Made by a program: the position numbers and the translations under genes. The notes below the pieces were generated by a model. That model searched no databases. It was not told the origin of the DNA and saw only the letters and a program-made list of their open reading frames with translations. Source: Candidatus Bathyarchaeota archaeon (GTDB taxonomy: Archaea; Thermoproteota; Bathyarchaeia; RBG-16-48-13; JAGMEO01). From it: a DNA stretch of 62,838 nucleotides. Positions 45,510-55,412 of the stretch are shown here, piece after piece (position 1 is the stretch's first letter; each line of letters opens with the position of its first letter). The stretch spans positions 1 through 62,838 of the forward strand of contig JAUVYS010000001.1 in NCBI GenBank assembly GCA_030602965.1, written 5' to 3'.

Positions 45510-46454
45510 ATAATCAGCCAATCGCCTTTGATGTAAAGGGGTAAGTGGCTTTGCGTTTATACCAAGTTTTTCATGAATAAATTTTGCGAATTCTTCCTTG
45601 TAACCGTGAACAGTATACACTTTTCTAGGCGAAGCTTCTTCAACATAGTTCTTGAGTTGTATAAAATCTGCGTGTGAGCTAAGAGGAAAAGCTGTTTTAA
45701 TTCCATATGTGGCTGTTTTAAATTTTAATGCCCATCCTGTTACAATTGCCCAACATGCGTTTTCAATTTGCATTGAGGATCGAGATGTAGGAATAACATA
45801 TACACATTGATGTTTACGAATAAGTTCCTTTCCTTCTTCATTTTTAGAATTGATGAAATCCAATGAGATCCCATATTTCATATAGACCTTGTTTACTTTA
45901 GCTATCGTTGGATGAGTAACTACAGGTATCTCCGTAAAAGTGTTTAGAAGTTTTACAATTTCTTGAGCTTTACCAGCGGAATATGCTTGAAAAACTGGGC
46001 TTCTTTTATTTTGAACCTGTTTTAAAACCCATTTGACTATATCTAAATACAAGTCTTCTCTTTCAGGAAAGACATAAAATGGATGTCCATAAGTAGCTTC
46101 TAGAATTAAAACATCACAGGATGAGGCTTTTGCTGCTTTAGTGGTCAAAGTATCAACACAGTTTATGTCCCCTGAATACAGAATGCTTGTTTCAGGCGTT
46201 TGAATTTTGTATTGTGTAGACCCGAGTATGTGTCCTGCATTATAAGCAGACACTTCGATATCATCTAGATACACGGTATCGCCAAATTTGAGAGCCTTAA
46301 AATCTAGGACATTTCCTCCTCGTGCTAAGTAAATTTCCTTTGTTTCTATTGTGGAATAATTAACTGTTTTTGATTCAAAGCCTGCGACGTGATCGCTATG
46401 TGCGTGAGAAATAAAATTTCTTGTAGTTAGAGATTTACCTTCTCTTGAATCCAA
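45504..46454 (-). CDS. Metallo-beta-lactamase fold nuclease (Ysh1/SNM1-like)
   Basis: Metal motifs FISHAHSDHV near the start, NAGHILGST, YSGDINC, and C-terminal LSSHADF and HGY, the pattern of the beta-CASP-type RNA/DNA nucleases of the Ysh1/SNM1 group. 316 aa from TTG 46454. The frame is open for about 25 more codons upstream (ending IGWAEGTVISTRKAVIR), which look family-like, but contain no ATG, GTG, TTG or CTG, so the true start is unclear. Substrate (RNA 3'-end processing or DNA repair) cannot be decided. Confidence 0.84.
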   Translation of the reverse strand: MDSREGKSLTTRNFISHAHSDHVAGFESKTVNYSTIETKEIYLARGGNVLDFKALKFGDTVYLDDIEVSAYNAGHILGSTQYKIQTPETSILYSGDINCVDTLTTKAAKASSCDVLILEATYGHPFYVFPEREDLYLDIVKWVLKQVQNKRSPVFQAYSAGKAQEIVKLLNTFTEIPVVTHPTIAKVNKVYMKYGISLDFINSKNEEGKELIRKHQCVYVIPTSRSSMQIENACWAIVTGWALKFKTATYGIKTAFPLSSHADFIQLKNYVEEASPRKVYTVHGYKEEFAKFIHEKLGINAKPLTPLHQRRLADYL

Positions 46455-46541
46455 GCGAATAACGGCTTTTCGTGTTGAGATTACAGTGCCTTCTGCCCAC
46501 CCGATGTTAGTATCCGTCGTTTAGCCCCCCTTATGTCAGTG

Positions 46542-46799
46542 TTAGTGGAGGACTTCTATTCTTAAGACAGCGTTTAGATTGATAAAGACCTCACTTCTAT
46601 CTTCCCGGCTTACAATTTGAGGTAAAGGTTGAGCAAGAGTAGATCTAAATGTTACAGCATCAGCATTAGACAGCCATATTCCAGGGGGGTCATCAGAAAC
46701 AGCTACAAGAATCCCCTCGTAACCAAAATCACGATCAAACACTACTCGAATTCGCTTGTCTATTTTTTTTTCAATTAATTGAAAAACCGTGGGGTTCAT
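46542..46799 (-). CDS. Possible Sm/Lsm-like protein
   Basis: 85 aa. Pattern VVFDRDFGYEGILVAVSDDP followed by GIWLSNADAV resembles the Sm1 motif (G-hydrophobic-x-G-x-L...D...N...L) and a weaker second half NLNAVLRIEVLH resembling Sm2. The fold is plausible, but no strong family identity. It stands alone upstream of the MBL gene. Confidence 0.5.
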   Translation of the reverse strand: MNPTVFQLIEKKIDKRIRVVFDRDFGYEGILVAVSDDPPGIWLSNADAVTFRSTLAQPLPQIVSREDRSEVFINLNAVLRIEVLH

Positions 46800-46887
46800 T
46801 GAGAAGTGCTTCTCCTATAGAAACGAATCTTTATTGCAACAAATAAAGGTTTCATTATTTAGGCATATTTTATTATTTTATTTGTTC

Positions 46888-47427
46888 TCATTTTTTGGTT
46901 CGTTTAATTTTCCTTCTTTTCACCTTACCTGGGCGATCAGATATTATGGCACTATTCCCCAAAGGATCTGTAATAATAATTGTAAACACAAGTTCAGCTC
47001 TTTTTGCTGCTTCCAACTTTATGTTAAATTCTTTAGACTTCATTTGATTACGTATAATCTTTGTTTTATCTAAAATCCGTTCAAGCACTCCTTCGACGTT
47101 AGAAATAAATCCTTCAGCCTTAGGTCCAGGAGATATTTTTATTCCTAACTCAGGAATTTTAATTGTGGCGGTACTTGATCTGAGAACTCTTGTTAGAAGA
47201 TCTTGAGGTTTTTCAATCCTCATTTCATACTGGCATGGCTCATGAAATTCTAAGGACATGACATCACTTCGTCGAAAACCACATCTTTTACAAAGCGTCA
47301 TTGTTAACAACATTTTTCCAAAATTTGGTATAACATAATTTGTTTCGGTTACAACCACTGGACATTTATTGCAAACAGGGCATACTGCCTCTTCTAAAAC
47401 GTATTTTTTTATTGATAGTTCTTTCAT
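46888..47427 (-). CDS. ZPR1-type zinc finger protein
   Basis: Homologue of eukaryotic ZPR1, which binds EF-1 alpha. One ZPR1 zinc finger: CPVC...CKRCGFRRSDV, then the all-beta ZPR1 domain KPQDLLTRVLRSSTATIKIPELG and SPGPKAEGFISNVEGVL. 179 aa as in the archaeal single-copy form, with a basic KR-rich tail. Upstream region is divergent from the DUF2070 gene. Confidence 0.9.
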   Translation of the reverse strand: MKELSIKKYVLEEAVCPVCNKCPVVVTETNYVIPNFGKMLLTMTLCKRCGFRRSDVMSLEFHEPCQYEMRIEKPQDLLTRVLRSSTATIKIPELGIKISPGPKAEGFISNVEGVLERILDKTKIIRNQMKSKEFNIKLEAAKRAELVFTIIITDPLGNSAIISDRPGKVKRRKIKRTKK

Positions 47428-47509
47428 ATCTTTTTCCTGTAATTTTTAAGTGCACTAATTAAATTAATTACACACTTAAAAAATGGGGCCTCAAAGGCGT
47501 TGTTATTTT

Positions 47510-49366
47510 ATGTCAAACGATAATCTGCACATTCGTAAGGCGGTTAGGCATTATGCTTCACTATTTACATTTCCGAGTCATAAAGTCTTGTTACTTTTTC
47601 TACTTCTTTTGAACACGATCAGCGCTATGTTTGCGTTTGGAATATTTTTTCCCTCATACGAAGGTCTTAGTATTGGTCTTTTATATGGTCTTTTAGTGTT
47701 GACACTTCCAACGTTAATAAGTGATTTATTTGTCAAATTTGTCATTGCAAAAAACGAAATCGTATTGAATCTTCGAAGATGCACCGCTCTGTCTCTAGTT
47801 TCTTGCATCTTTTGGGAAAGCTCATTAATTGCTGGAAGTCTCATTCAAAACTTATTTCATAATTATTTGATTATAATTTATGCTTCAATTTTTGGTATGA
47901 GTGGAATGATTGCTCTGCGCCTTCTGGTGTTTAGCAGCGTTTCTTTCCTTGATGAAAGTAAAGCAATCTTGTCAACAATAATCCAACCTCTATTATGTTT
48001 TACTTCAGGAATCCTCTTTTTTAAAACAGATTATGTGCCCTTGCTTTTAGTTAATCTAGAATTCCAAGATGTACGTTTCCTATTAATTGCGTTTTTTTCA
48101 AGCTTGTTAATTCTAGTATCAACAAGACTCTTCATTCATCTTGTTGATAGACATGGAAAAAAATCGGTAGGAATCGGGGCAATAGTACTCTTAAAAAGTT
48201 TCATAGCTAATTGGACTGAAGGGACAACTTCATTTATAGAGTCACATTTCGAAAAACTTGGCATCGAAACTACAATCCCTGTAACCATGCTAGCTTTTAG
48301 AAAAAAAGACCAGTCAAAAGCTGTTATGGTGATCCCTCTTTTTCATCCAGGACCATTTAAAAACATAGGAAGCAGTAATTTACCGTTTCATATTCAAAAA
48401 ATGTTGGAGAAAAAACTAGGCGCTATAGTAGTTGTACCTCATGGCACATCAGGTCACGATTTTAATCTGGCTTCACAAAAACAATGTGATAAAGTACTTC
48501 AAGGAATAAACAACTTGGCCACTTTTAAAGACTTTAATTCTAAGGCAACGAAACTATTTCGTGGAAAGAGTGGTTCTGCAAAAGCAACGTGTCAATTCTT
48601 TGGAGATGTTGGCTTAGTTACCGTAACCCGTGCACCTAATAATGTGGAGGATGTTCCATTCGAGGTCGGGATAAATATCGCTTCCAAAGGAGTAAATTCA
48701 GGAGCTAAACACATCGCAGTGATAGATGCACACAATAGTATTAAACCAGGTCACAAAATACCCATATTAACTGATATCGAATTATGTGAAATTCAAAAAG
48801 CAGCTGAATCCGCGATAAATTTAGCTTTGAAAGGAAAAAGATCTGTTTTTAAAACAGGGGCTTCAAGAGTAGTGCCATCTAAATGGGGTTTGGAACAAGG
48901 ATTAGGCCCTGGTGGTATAGCTACCTTTGTTTTTCAAGTTGAAGAACAAAAAGCTGTATACATAGTTCTTGATGGAAATAATGTAGTAAGTGGCCTACGA
49001 GAAAAAATTCTGGATGGCCTTAGAGATTTAAACATAGATGACGGGGAGGTTTTAACAACCGACTGTCACGCCGTAAATGCAATTGAGCTAGTTAAGAAAG
49101 GATACAACGCAATAGGCGAAGTTATTGATCATAAAGAAATTGTTCTCAAAATAAAAGAAACAGTATCTAAGGCACTACAGAATTTGCAAAGATCTGACGT
49201 AGCATATAAGATAGGAGAGATAAATAAAGTAAAAACGTTAGGAAAAGCCAATCTAATCAAACTTAGCCTACTGATTGACTTTGCCTTCAACAGAGCAAAG
49301 ATGTACGCACTAATAATTTTTCCATCTGCCATTTTAGCAATTATATTACTCTTCTTTTTATTCTAA
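47510..49366 (+). CDS. DUF2070 family membrane protein
   Basis: Archaea-specific protein of unknown function. The N-terminal half has about six membrane segments (from LLLFLLLLNTISAMFAFG), the middle holds a soluble domain with HPGPFKNIGSSNLPF, VVVPHGTSGHDFN and IDAHNSI, all characteristic of DUF2070, and one more membrane segment ends the protein. Start ATG 47510 (MSNDNLH) chosen over ATG 47483, which has an atypical leader. 618 aa. Confidence 0.88.
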   Translation: MSNDNLHIRKAVRHYASLFTFPSHKVLLLFLLLLNTISAMFAFGIFFPSYEGLSIGLLYGLLVLTLPTLISDLFVKFVIAKNEIVLNLRRCTALSLVSCIFWESSLIAGSLIQNLFHNYLIIIYASIFGMSGMIALRLLVFSSVSFLDESKAILSTIIQPLLCFTSGILFFKTDYVPLLLVNLEFQDVRFLLIAFFSSLLILVSTRLFIHLVDRHGKKSVGIGAIVLLKSFIANWTEGTTSFIESHFEKLGIETTIPVTMLAFRKKDQSKAVMVIPLFHPGPFKNIGSSNLPFHIQKMLEKKLGAIVVVPHGTSGHDFNLASQKQCDKVLQGINNLATFKDFNSKATKLFRGKSGSAKATCQFFGDVGLVTVTRAPNNVEDVPFEVGINIASKGVNSGAKHIAVIDAHNSIKPGHKIPILTDIELCEIQKAAESAINLALKGKRSVFKTGASRVVPSKWGLEQGLGPGGIATFVFQVEEQKAVYIVLDGNNVVSGLREKILDGLRDLNIDDGEVLTTDCHAVNAIELVKKGYNAIGEVIDHKEIVLKIKETVSKALQNLQRSDVAYKIGEINKVKTLGKANLIKLSLLIDFAFNRAKMYALIIFPSAILAIILLFFLF

Positions 49367-49509
49367 TTACTGCTCTAACACTATGAGACATACTTATTTC
49401 GATTAAATAAGAAGAGTTAAAAGAAACAAAAATGATAAAAGCTACAAAATTCTAGGAAGTTAATCTCAAAAAGTACTAAAAAAAATAAAATATCTTGTGA
49501 GGCCAAAAC

Positions 49510-49797
49510 ATGACTGAAAAAGCTCAAGAAAACATTGTCTTAATTGGAACAAAGCCAGTTATGAATTATATTGTAGCATGCATGACATACTTTAACGCAG
49601 GATCGAACAACGTAATCTTAAAGGCAAGAGGACGTGCTACAAGCCTCGCGGTTGATGTAGTTGAAGTTTTACGGCGTTCTTTCATAAAGGATTTGGAGAT
49701 AAAGAAAATTAACATAGGAACTGAAGAATTGAAAAGGTATGAAGGTCAAACCACTAATGTTTCAACTCTCGAAATAGTAATATCAAAACCAAAATAA
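49510..49797 (+). CDS. albA: DNA/RNA-binding protein Alba
   Basis: Chromatin protein, 95 aa. VLIGTKPVMNYIVACMTYFN with the conserved Lys of the binding loop, KARGRATSLAVDVVEVLRR, and ILISK-type end (LEIVISKPK). TATA-like AAAAATAAAATATC upstream. Single gene with its own promoter region. Confidence 0.95.
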   Translation: MTEKAQENIVLIGTKPVMNYIVACMTYFNAGSNNVILKARGRATSLAVDVVEVLRRSFIKDLEIKKINIGTEELKRYEGQTTNVSTLEIVISKPK

Positions 49798-49914
49798 AAG
49801 ACAAGTAACAAACATCTCACTGAAATCCTTCAAACCTTTCCCAATAACTTTGGAAAATAGATTTTTTATAAAATGTTTATGTCAATATAAACGCTACGAA
49901 TATGAGGATTAATC

Positions 49915-51255
49915 ATGAGTAAGTTTCCAAAAATAGTTGTTTCTCCTCCCGGGCCAAAGGCCAGAGAATTTCTACGGGAAGACGAGAAATTAATTTCCGC
50001 TTCGTATGTAAAGGGATACCCCCTAGTAGTAAAATCAGCAAGTGGATGCATCGTAAAGGATGTTGATGATAATGAATATATCGATTTTAACTCTGGCGTG
50101 GCAGTTATGAATGTCGGGCACTGCCACCCCAGAGTCATCGAAGCGATTAAAACACAATCAGAAAGGCTAATTCATTACTCTACAGATTTTTATTACGATG
50201 TGTTGTTAGAGCTTGCAAAAAAAATGAACAGGTTAACACCTGGTGGGTTCTTAAAAAAAGTTTTTTATGCGAATAGTGGAACAGAATCTGTTGAAACAGC
50301 AATTAAACTAGTCAAATGGCACACAAGAAAACATCGATTTCTTGCTTTCATTGGAGCTTTTCATGGAAGAACTCTTGGTGCTCTGAGTTTTACGGCAAGT
50401 AAACCAGTTCAACAAAGATACTTTTTCCCACTTTTACCTGGAGTCACACATGTACCATATCCTTATTGTTATAGGTGCTCGTTTAAACAAACATATCCAG
50501 AATGCAATTATTATTGTATTGATTTTATTGATGAATTTGTTCTTCAAAAATATGTCCCTCCAGAAGAAACAGCAGCTATAATATTCGAGCCAATTCTGGG
50601 CGAAGGAGGCTATGTTGTTCCCCCTCAAGAATATTTTAAACGCTTGAAGAAGCTTGCAGACAGGTATGATATACTTCTAATAGATGATGAAATTCAAGCA
50701 GGAATTGGGAGAACGGGACGCTGGTTTGCTATCGAACACTGGGGAGTAAAACCAGACATACTTTGTATAGCTAAAGCTATAGCATCAGGGCTTCCATTAA
50801 GTGTGACTGTTGCCAACGAGAAACTCATGGACTGGGAGGCAGGTTCTCATGCAAACACGTTTGGTGGAAATCCAGTTGCGTGTGCAGCAGCTTTAGCTGT
50901 AATCGAGATAATAAAAACAGAGAATCTTCTTGATAACGCACTGAAGCAGGGCGACTATATAATTAAACGACTGAAGGAGATGCAAGACAAATATTCGATT
51001 ATTGGTGATGTTAGAGGTAAAGGTCTCATGATAGGGCTAGAAATAGTCAAAGATTTGGACACTAAAGAACCTGGAAAAAAAGAAGCTAGAGAGATAATAC
51101 TTAGAAGTTGGAGAAGAGGAGTAACTGTACTTACATGTGGCGTTTCTACTATTCGAATCTTCCCTCCTTTAACAATTACACGGGATCTCATCGATAGCGG
51201 GTTGGAAATAATCGAGGCATCAATAAAAGACGTAGAAAAAGAAGTTAAATTATAA
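49915..51255 (+). CDS. Class III aminotransferase (GABA/ornithine-type)
   Basis: PLP enzyme, 446 aa. ANSGTESVETAIKL for phosphate binding, GAFHGRTLGALSFT, the IDDEIQAGIGRTGRWF Asp motif and the Schiff-base lysine in LCIAKAIASGLPLS. The N-terminus PKIVVSPPGPKAREF is typical of the archaeal subgroup that includes ornithine/GABA aminotransferases and broad-substrate amino acid racemases of Pyrococcus, so the reaction is uncertain. Its end overlaps the convergent RPA gene by 6 nt. ATG start with GAGG 7 nt upstream. Confidence 0.9.
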   Translation: MSKFPKIVVSPPGPKAREFLREDEKLISASYVKGYPLVVKSASGCIVKDVDDNEYIDFNSGVAVMNVGHCHPRVIEAIKTQSERLIHYSTDFYYDVLLELAKKMNRLTPGGFLKKVFYANSGTESVETAIKLVKWHTRKHRFLAFIGAFHGRTLGALSFTASKPVQQRYFFPLLPGVTHVPYPYCYRCSFKQTYPECNYYCIDFIDEFVLQKYVPPEETAAIIFEPILGEGGYVVPPQEYFKRLKKLADRYDILLIDDEIQAGIGRTGRWFAIEHWGVKPDILCIAKAIASGLPLSVTVANEKLMDWEAGSHANTFGGNPVACAAALAVIEIIKTENLLDNALKQGDYIIKRLKEMQDKYSIIGDVRGKGLMIGLEIVKDLDTKEPGKKEAREIILRSWRRGVTVLTCGVSTIRIFPPLTITRDLIDSGLEIIEASIKDVEKEVKL

Positions 51256-52824
51256 TCTTAAGTTTATTTGTCTATTTGATTCTTTGATCGGTTTATGTAA
51301 CAATTCAATTCGAGAAGAGGAATTAGAAGAAATCTCTAAGCCACCATTAAAGCTTGTTTTTACATAAGCATTTATTATACGTAACCATGTCTTATCAGTA
51401 AGATTTTGCACTTCATTAGCTAAAGCTCTCCAAAGCGTTACTCTTATTTCTCCAGTTGAGTCACGTATCTTGGTAAACGCAACATTTACTTTCTCGCCTT
51501 TCTTTGTTGTTACTTCCTTAAATTCTACAGGTTCAATAACAGACCCCTCAACTGTTACATTGCTTAATCCTAGTTTTAGGCGATTAATTGGTGTTATCTG
51601 CACTGTTTTTTCCTTGAGTGCTTGTAATTCTTTTACTCCAGGCATTTTAGGGTTTTTTATTATTGCACCGGTTTTTCCTAGGTTAAGGTTAATGCCTTGT
51701 ATGCTCTCTCGGGTGTATGCGCCTTCAATAAGTATCACATCGTTTTTAGATACATGTTCTAAGGAGTCAACTTGGTCGTTCCACATAGCGAGTCTGATTA
51801 ATCCGGTTTCATCCATTAATGTTAAGTCCTTGATCTGTCCATTCTCACCAGACTGGAGATTAAATTTTCTCAATTGACCAACTTGAACAACTCTTGCTAG
51901 TACATTAATGTTTGACATGTTTGATTTCAATTTGCTAATCTTTGTTAGAATTAATAGAGGTTCTTTGATCTCAAATTGTGCCTCTGATAGAATATTAACT
52001 TGGCAATTTGTTCCGGCATGAAGTTCTTTTTCTTCATATAATCCTTTTCTAGCTTGTGCTCCAATAACATGTACCCAATCACCTCTTTTAACACTGTTAA
52101 CAGAATCTACTTTTTCATTCCAAAGAACTAATCTAATTCTACCAGAATCATCAACAATTTCAACACGTCGTAATCTTCCTCTTCTATTTTCTCCCTTCTC
52201 AAATCTTGACTCTGGAAAAATTTGAGAAACAGCCCCAATCACGTTAACATACTTTTCATTCCCTTCTAATTCACTAATTTTACGGAAGAAATCCTTTTTC
52301 ATAGGAAAATTGTCAGGGTCAATATCAAATGGAGAAACACTTATTGTTCCTCTTGATCCTACATTTAACTCTAAAGTATTACCTAACCCCTCTCTAACAT
52401 ATCCATGATATATTCTAACTATCTGATTTCCAGAGATTCTTTTTTGAGCCAGAGTGTTGGCGTTTTTATCCCATAAAGCAACACCTATGACTCCAGTCTT
52501 ATCAGCTACAATTATCTTCACAATCTTCCCCTCTGTTCCGTCAGAACGAGAAAAGGTTTTTATGGGAGAAATAGAGAGTACTCGACCCGTAATCGTTACA
52601 TCGTTTGCGCCATTGATTAAGTCTTTAATCATAACTTTTGTTTTTAACTCGCCTTCTTGTATACGAACTGCTAACTCAGAGGCAACAATATATGCAGCTC
52701 CTTCATCTGTCAACAATCCATCAGAAGCTTGCTTTTTTTCTTTAATCATCTTATTGACAGTTTCATGTGTAAGCTCACGGCGTGAAGATAGAATTCGATT
52801 AATAATTTCAGCGAGAGTTAACAT
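51250..52824 (-). CDS. Replication protein A, single-stranded DNA-binding
   Basis: 524 aa with four OB folds in tandem, each beginning with a strand like VTITGRVLSIS, VNVIGAVSQI, INVLARVVQVG and VTVEGSVIEP and each containing IVDDSGRIRLVLWN-type motifs (ALWDKNA, VLWNEKV, AMWNDQV, TLWRALA). No zinc finger. A ~65-residue N-terminal helical segment precedes the first OB. Binds ssDNA in replication and repair. Ends 6 nt into the convergent aminotransferase gene. Confidence 0.9.
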   Translation of the reverse strand: MLTLAEIINRILSSRRELTHETVNKMIKEKKQASDGLLTDEGAAYIVASELAVRIQEGELKTKVMIKDLINGANDVTITGRVLSISPIKTFSRSDGTEGKIVKIIVADKTGVIGVALWDKNANTLAQKRISGNQIVRIYHGYVREGLGNTLELNVGSRGTISVSPFDIDPDNFPMKKDFFRKISELEGNEKYVNVIGAVSQIFPESRFEKGENRRGRLRRVEIVDDSGRIRLVLWNEKVDSVNSVKRGDWVHVIGAQARKGLYEEKELHAGTNCQVNILSEAQFEIKEPLLILTKISKLKSNMSNINVLARVVQVGQLRKFNLQSGENGQIKDLTLMDETGLIRLAMWNDQVDSLEHVSKNDVILIEGAYTRESIQGINLNLGKTGAIIKNPKMPGVKELQALKEKTVQITPINRLKLGLSNVTVEGSVIEPVEFKEVTTKKGEKVNVAFTKIRDSTGEIRVTLWRALANEVQNLTDKTWLRIINAYVKTSFNGGLEISSNSSSRIELLHKPIKESNRQINLRL

Positions 52825-52899
52825 TCCAGTTTATACGCCTCTTGTAGTGAAAGATTAAAATATAATCTATTGAAGATAACTTTTATTGAGGATTTCAGT

Positions 52900-53307
52900 T
52901 TGTCCAAGAAAGTTACTAAAAAAGAGAAAGATAAGCCAAATTACGTCTCAAGAGAGAATATGGTTGGAAAACAAGTTATCGATGCAGAAGGCATGATCGT
53001 TGGAAGTGTAAGTGACATATCAGTGGATATTGAAGCTAAAAAGATCGCGTTTAACGTAAATACAAGGTCTGGAGCCAAAATTGACATTGCAAGTGAAGAT
53101 GTAGGTCAAGTTGGTGATGTTATTCTTTTAAAGAAAACAGTAGAAGCTGAAGTTATAATGCCAAAAGATGAGAAAACACAAGTTGCAGCATCGAAGGAAG
53201 GAGTAACATCTACAGCTCCTTCTGCGCCTGGTAAATGTAAGACCTGTGGATATGTAAACGATCCTACTGCGAAGTTCTGTATTAAATGTGGTACAAAACT
53301 AAAATAA
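52900..53307 (+). CDS. PRC-barrel protein with C-terminal zinc ribbon
   Basis: 135 aa from TTG 52900, which has GAGG (52888-52891) 8 nt upstream. PRC barrel at about residues 15-80 (MVGKQVIDAEGMIVGSVSDI) and a zinc ribbon CKTC...CIKC at the end, joined by an Ala/Ser/Pro linker. PRC barrels anchor CdvA to the membrane and occur in rRNA processing; which applies is unknown. Divergent from RPA. Confidence 0.8.
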   Translation: MSKKVTKKEKDKPNYVSRENMVGKQVIDAEGMIVGSVSDISVDIEAKKIAFNVNTRSGAKIDIASEDVGQVGDVILLKKTVEAEVIMPKDEKTQVAASKEGVTSTAPSAPGKCKTCGYVNDPTAKFCIKCGTKLK

Positions 53308-53393
53308 CTACCTAAACCTTTTCTGATTTATCAGATTCAAAAAAGTGTTCAATTTAGTTATCCCAGAAAAGGTGTGTTCTAGAGTATTCTCTT

Positions 53394-54317
53394 TCAGCTC
53401 AGAATTTCTAAGATAAATTCATCATCATTTCTAAAGGGTTTTCTGAGTATTCATGTTGCAGTATAGGGTCCAACACCTCTTCCAGCCATGGCAATAATAG
53501 CTGGACGGTCGTAGGTTTATATTAAACTTGCAGCTTCTCCATGCTGTTACCCACTTTTTCTCCTCCTCTTTTGATAACTTTCGTCCAACGCTCCGCCTTT
53601 TAGCAATCTTTGTGTCATCAGCAGTAGTTATTGGGCTTTCAACTTGAACCTCAAAATCTTTTAACTCAACTGATTTGACGATTTTGACTGTTCTTTTCTC
53701 TCCGTCTAGAAACTTAGCAATCAAGTCAGGACTTCCAACCGTTGCTGAAATTCCTATTCTTTGAAAATCGCTTACAGTTATCTCGCGAAGTCTTTCAAGC
53801 CAATTAGAAAGTTGGGCTCCGCGTTTATTAGTTGATATCTCATGTATCTCATCAACAATTACCCATTTTATTGTTCTAAGGGGTTCTCGCACTCTTCGCC
53901 CAGGAAGGATGGCTTGCAGTGTTTCTGGCGTCGTTATTAGCGTGTTTGGTGGTTTCAAAGCTGGCTTTCTTCTTGCACTGGTTGATACGTCTCCATGTCT
54001 AACTTGTACATTTATATCGAGCTGGTGTCAATCTCTATCATTCATCTTAAAACGTCTCGATTCAAAGCACGAAGAGGCATAATATATATTATTTAAATTC
54101 AGAGACGTCCCCTTTGAAGCATAACTGCATAAACTATTCTAATATTGGGAATACAGTAGCTTCAGTTTTTCCTGTGCCAGTTGGAGCAATGAATAGTGTA
54201 TTTTTACCACTTAATTCTTGGTATCGCAAGTTTCTGAGCTTCAGTTGGTTCTTTCCAACCCAGCCTTTCTATCTCTTTTTTTAAGGGGTTAGAAAGAAGA
54301 GAGAAGACATTACTCAT
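53394..54317 (-). pseudogene. Lhr-type DEAD/DEAH helicase remnant
   Basis: Starts MSNVFSLLSNPLKKEI...ERLGWKEPTEAQ, shifts frame near IP, then Walker A IAPTGTGKTEATVFPIL and a stop; a broken stretch follows; LITTPETLQAILPG, the DEIH box VIVDEIHEI and motif III GISATVGSP are intact. Immediately after ESPITTADDTKIAKR the sequence jumps to the Lhr C-terminus (AIIAMAGRGVGPYTAT, ILRKPFRNDDEF), which itself contains in-frame TAA and TGA. So roughly 500 or more codons of helicase core 2 and the C-terminal domains are deleted. Clear degraded gene; the true helicase must be elsewhere or lost. Confidence 0.85.
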
Positions 54318-54404
54318 AAGAATGTTTTACTCATCAGTATTTAATGACAAATACTAAAACTTACCGAAAAAACGGAGCCTTGTTGGGATATAAGTTATCT
54401 GTAA

Positions 54405-54524
54405 TTATTCGCGTTCTTTTCTGTAAATCATGTAGAGGAAAGCTAAGGCTAAGGTCACTATCACCATCACTATAATGATGTCATAAAGAAGACCAAAAAA
54501 TTCCTCTGACAACTTTTCCACCAT
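54405..54524 (-). CDS. 39-aa single-pass membrane protein
   Basis: ATG 54524 to TAA 54405. MVEKLSEEFFGLLYDIIIVM begins the protein, a hydrophobic core follows (VIVTLALAFLYMIY) and a charged end RKERE. Acidic-amphipathic head, one membrane helix, basic tail. No family. Placed between the helicase remnant and the dUTPase family gene, on the same strand as both. Confidence 0.5.
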   Translation of the reverse strand: MVEKLSEEFFGLLYDIIIVMVIVTLALAFLYMIYRKERE

Positions 54525-54577
54525 TTCTGAAGAAGTAATATTTTATTGGTATTTAAGATGCTTCTTTTTCTTCTATT

Positions 54578-55123
54578 TTATGAAAGGTTTTCCCCTTGAA
54601 ATATGCCATTATAAGCCTTGTTGTTTGGATTAGATAGTCTTAAAAAAATGATCTGGGTAATTCTCGCATTTCTTTTAATTTTTAGTCCAAAAGGGTTGTG
54701 AACATTTAGCAACGCTTCACTCCGTCCTCTATATCCTGCATCCCAAATAGCAGTTTCTAGCGAAGCGCCACTTCGAAGTAAACTTGATCTTGGTCTTGCG
54801 AAAGCCACAAGGTCACACGGCATACTGATTACTTCGTTGAAAACAATTTTGTAAGCTCCTTTGATAACATGGATCCATCCTTCATTATCAAAAACCAATT
54901 TCTGTGTCTTTGAAACCACTCTTTTGTTGTTGGTTAAATCGAGTGCTCCTTCAGATACAAATTTTTCGATTTTTTTTACTGTGAGGTCGATGCCGTTCGT
55001 ACCAATTTGCTTTTTCTCATCGATAAGTCCATCAATCAAAGGAGGGTTTGTTCTTAATCTCTTCAAAAGATCTTTTCTTCCAAGAACGGTACCGCTCTGC
55101 TCAAACCTTTCTCTTCTTGCCAT
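54578..55123 (-). CDS. dUTPase/dCTP deaminase family protein
   Basis: Trimeric nucleotide hydrolase of the Dut/Dcd superfamily. FARPRSSLLRSG is the shared uracil/phosphate motif, followed by AIWDAGYRGRSEALL and VHNPFG...KRNARITQIIF. 181 aa from ATG 55123. It could hydrolyse dUTP, deaminate dCTP, or both; the archaeal subgroup cannot be decided by eye. It overlaps the end of the upstream small membrane protein gene. Confidence 0.82.
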   Translation of the reverse strand: MARRERFEQSGTVLGRKDLLKRLRTNPPLIDGLIDEKKQIGTNGIDLTVKKIEKFVSEGALDLTNNKRVVSKTQKLVFDNEGWIHVIKGAYKIVFNEVISMPCDLVAFARPRSSLLRSGASLETAIWDAGYRGRSEALLNVHNPFGLKIKRNARITQIIFLRLSNPNNKAYNGIFQGENLS

Positions 55124-55412
55124 GTTTGACTTCACAGTTTTTGGTTATTTTGGGACATATTCTTCCAATTTCTGAAGCATCCTTCTCTTTTCCTTTTTCT
55201 CTGTATTGGGCATTCTCTTTTCTTAGTATTAGAAACCAAATAGCTGATGCAATGATAGTCATAACGATGAATCCATAGAAAGCGATGTTTATGAGAAAGA
55301 TCCCTAAATAAACACTGCCAAGCTGTGTCAAGTTTATTAAAACACATCCATAAAGTAATAAGCCTATAGGAATTAACCATAGCCCAATTAAAATAATGTA
55401 AACAAGCCTCAT
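55101..55412 (-). CDS. Small two-pass membrane protein, unknown
   Basis: 103 aa. Two hydrophobic segments: MRLVYIILIGLWLIPIGLLL at the start and LINIAFYGFIVMTIIASAIW in the middle, followed by a very basic, charged tail (LRKENAQYREKGKEKD). Another frame over the same DNA (55132-55422) is also open, but its peptide is Trp/His-rich and less likely. The end overlaps the dUTPase gene start by about 23 nt. Confidence 0.5.
   Translation of the reverse strand: MRLVYIILIGLWLIPIGLLLYGCVLINLTQLGSVYLGIFLINIAFYGFIVMTIIASAIWFLILRKENAQYREKGKEKDASEIGRICPKITKNCEVKHGKKRKV

Noticed and set aside
3381..54317. Explaining all broken genes as sequencing error
   Set aside because: About 40 other genes are intact, the lesions cluster in a few loci, include nonsense changes, and the Lhr remnant has a large deletion. 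Error remains possible for nob1 and the HD gene.
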